From an archaeon (GTDB lineage Archaea; Asgardarchaeota; Hermodarchaeia; Hermodarchaeales; Hermodarchaeaceae), in contig JABXGV010000062.1 of NCBI GenBank assembly GCA_016550485.1, positions 1 to 5,885 of the forward strand: a stretch of DNA of 5,885 nt, given 5' to 3'. Both the position numbers and the translations under genes were made by a program. Below the pieces are notes generated by a model that worked only from the letters and a program-made list of their open reading frames with translations, made no database searches and had not been told where the DNA came from. Position 1 is the stretch's first letter. Every line of letters starts with the position of its first letter. This document shows positions 4,589 to 5,885 of the stretch, piece by piece.

Positions 4589-5885
4589 TATATCCAACCT
4601 CCAAACCAGATGGTCCCTACAAAGAGGATGGCTAGTAGGGTTATCGCGAAGAGGACTATCCATAGCACATACATGTTGGCGAGACCTGTGTGGAGCCTGC
4701 GGAGCCGGTTTAGCAAGGGGCGCAACGGGTGCTCAAAGACCGTAGAGGTCGGTCGTGCCTCGTCAACCTTTAGGTAGGGGTCTTGCAGGGCACCGCCGGT
4801 GAAGGGAAGGTATTTGTCAGTGACGGGTACCTCCTTGAACCCGCCTCTAGCCCGGTAGATTACGTAACCAATCACAAGCCCCACTAGTAATATAGTGACT
4901 AGGAGGAAGGGATCCCAAAGACCGCCAGAGATGGCAAGGTTCAGGGGAAAGATAGAACCTAGTGTGGTGGGATTCCATGGCAGCGCGGTTGCTGCTGCGG
5001 GAAGAAGGGCGAGGGTTGCAGGGTAGAGGAGGAGAATAAAGGCCAGTTGTGGAAGGACTCCGAATCCGATGCAGGCTATGGCTAGTACGACTGATGGTCC
5101 GACCATACTTTTGGGTGCACCGTGAACCTCCTTGAACGCTTCTGGTTTTGTCCCCAAAAAGACTGAGGATAAGAGGCGGAGAAAGACGGCGAAGGTGAGG
5201 GCGCTGGTGAAGATGGCTACAAAGGCGAGTAGGGGCCTGCCTGCGGCGATGCAGACTAGGTATATCATCCATTTGCTGATGAAGCCGTTGAAGAAGGGAA
5301 TGCCTGCAATGGAGAGGGACCCGACAAGCATCAAATAGCCGGTACGAGGCATTGCCTCCAGTAACCCTCCAAGATGGTTGAGGTCACGGACACCGGTTTC
5401 GTGCTCTACAGCCCCTGCTCCAAAGAATAGCAGGGATTTGAACAAGCTGTGATTTAGTAGGTGGAATAGTCCTGCTACAAGTCCTAATCCTGCTACGCTG
5501 AGCCAGTAGGTGTCTGTGGTCAGGGAGTACATACTAGCGCCTAATCCGCCTATGCCAAGACCCAGAATCACATACCCCATTTGACTAACACTGTCAAAGG
5601 CGAGTAGCCGCTTAAGGTCATTCTGGGCGAAGGCTACAATGACGTTGTAGAGCATTGTGATGGCGCCTAGTATACAGACAATCGTCCAGATGAGGACGTT
5701 GGTGAACAAGGAGTTGAATAGGAAGAGAACCAAGAAGGCGGGAATGCCAGCAACTTTAATCATCATGGCGTGGAGCAGTGTACTAATCGGCGCAGGAGCC
5801 ACGGTTGAGGCGTCGGGTAGCCAGGCGTGGAGTGGGAAGGAGGGAAGTTTGACAGCGAAGCTGATGAAAACGAGCAGGATGGCGA
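4588..5885 (-). CDS. HyfB/HycC-like proton-pumping antiporter subunit (5' truncated by window)
   Basis: This is a member of the NuoL/M/N-MrpA/D antiporter family that forms the ion-translocating arm of energy-converting hydrogenases. The 431 visible residues start mid-protein and remain open to the window edge, so the N-terminal part, including the TM5 glutamate, lies outside. Visible landmarks, numbered from the first complete codon: FAVKLPSFPLHAWLPDAST (9-27) with the pumping Lys12, LLHAMMIKVAG (36-46), NDLKRLLAFDSVSQMGY (88-104), HLLNHSLFKSLLFFGAG (141-157) with the His/His/Lys helix, RDLNHLGGLLEAMPRTGY, and GFISKWMIYL with Lys204. After about 10 membrane helices comes a soluble loop (about 345-400) and a last membrane helix ending in IWFGGWI, as in HyfB/HycC. 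All key charged residues in view are kept, so it should pump. A GTG inside the open frame at 5802 is not the true start. It overlaps the next gene by 1 nt. Confidence 0.93.
   Translation of the reverse strand, partial: AILLVFISFAVKLPSFPLHAWLPDASTVAPAPISTLLHAMMIKVAGIPAFLVLFLFNSLFTNVLIWTIVCILGAITMLYNVIVAFAQNDLKRLLAFDSVSQMGYVILGLGIGGLGASMYSLTTDTYWLSVAGLGLVAGLFHLLNHSLFKSLLFFGAGAVEHETGVRDLNHLGGLLEAMPRTGYLMLVGSLSIAGIPFFNGFISKWMIYLVCIAAGRPLLAFVAIFTSALTFAVFLRLLSSVFLGTKPEAFKEVHGAPKSMVGPSVVLAIACIGFGVLPQLAFILLLYPATLALLPAAATALPWNPTTLGSIFPLNLAISGGLWDPFLLVTILLVGLVIGYVIYRARGGFKEVPVTDKYLPFTGGALQDPYLKVDEARPTSTVFEHPLRPLLNRLRRLHTGLANMYVLWIVLFAITLLAILFVGTIWFGGWI
4597..4602 (-). promoter_or_regulatory. Shine-Dalgarno site of the HyfC-like gene
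   Basis: GGAGGT on the minus strand, 8 nt before ATG 4588 and within the last codons of the antiporter gene. It decides the start at 4588 over the upstream reading from 4663. Confidence 0.7.

Noticed and set aside
4589..4663. N-terminal extension of the HyfC-like protein
   Set aside because: It overlaps the conserved C-terminal helix of the antiporter gene in another frame, and ATG 4588 has GGAGGT 8 nt upstream.
4847..5272. 141-residue minus-strand frame rich in Arg, Pro and Ser
   Set aside because: It is a shifted-frame shadow of the antiporter gene; the true frame carries all family motifs.

Overview
The window looks archaeal. The evidence is the set of energy-converting (group 4) hydrogenase membrane genes, an Lrp/AsnC regulator with a TATA-like box (CTTATAAG) upstream of it, and GGAGGT/AGGTGA Shine-Dalgarno motifs placed 5-8 nt before most starts. 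I cannot name the lineage. An uncultured anaerobic archaeon (Asgard, Bathyarchaeia or a similar group) is a guess from the gene content only.

Right part (1955-5885, minus strand): five tightly packed genes, read from the right edge leftwards. They encode a HyfB/HycC-like proton-pumping antiporter subunit (5' end cut by the window), a HyfC/HycD/NuoH-like membrane anchor, a HyfH/HycF-like two-cluster ferredoxin with a C-terminal Cys4 site, a HyfE-like membrane protein and a HyfI/HycG/NuoB-like small subunit. Start codons overlap or nearly touch the previous stop (TAATG, GTGA), so this is one operon whose promoter lies outside the window. The expected role is to pass electrons from ferredoxin or another donor through the iron-sulfur subunits to the catalytic module, coupled to ion transport across the membrane. 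The catalytic large subunit is not visible. The small subunit has an unusual cysteine pattern (CNCC plus two further extra cysteines), which is the most interesting signal here.

Middle (1470-1954): a divergent intergenic region with a palindromic CTTATAAG box and an AT-rich inverted repeat. It is followed by one small plus-strand gene of unknown function (69 aa from a TTG start). That gene's reading frame continues upstream through a single in-frame TGA to an ATG at 1563. The gene ends in a hairpin plus T-tract terminator that overlaps the 3' end of the convergent small-subunit gene.

Left part (1-1469, minus strand): an Lrp/AsnC-type regulator, a Maf nucleotide pyrophosphatase 15 nt behind it, and after a further 49 nt the N-terminal third of an ABC transporter ATPase of the nitrate/sulfonate/taurine type, cut by the left edge. 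The first two are probably cotranscribed, and the ATPase may be part of the same transcript.
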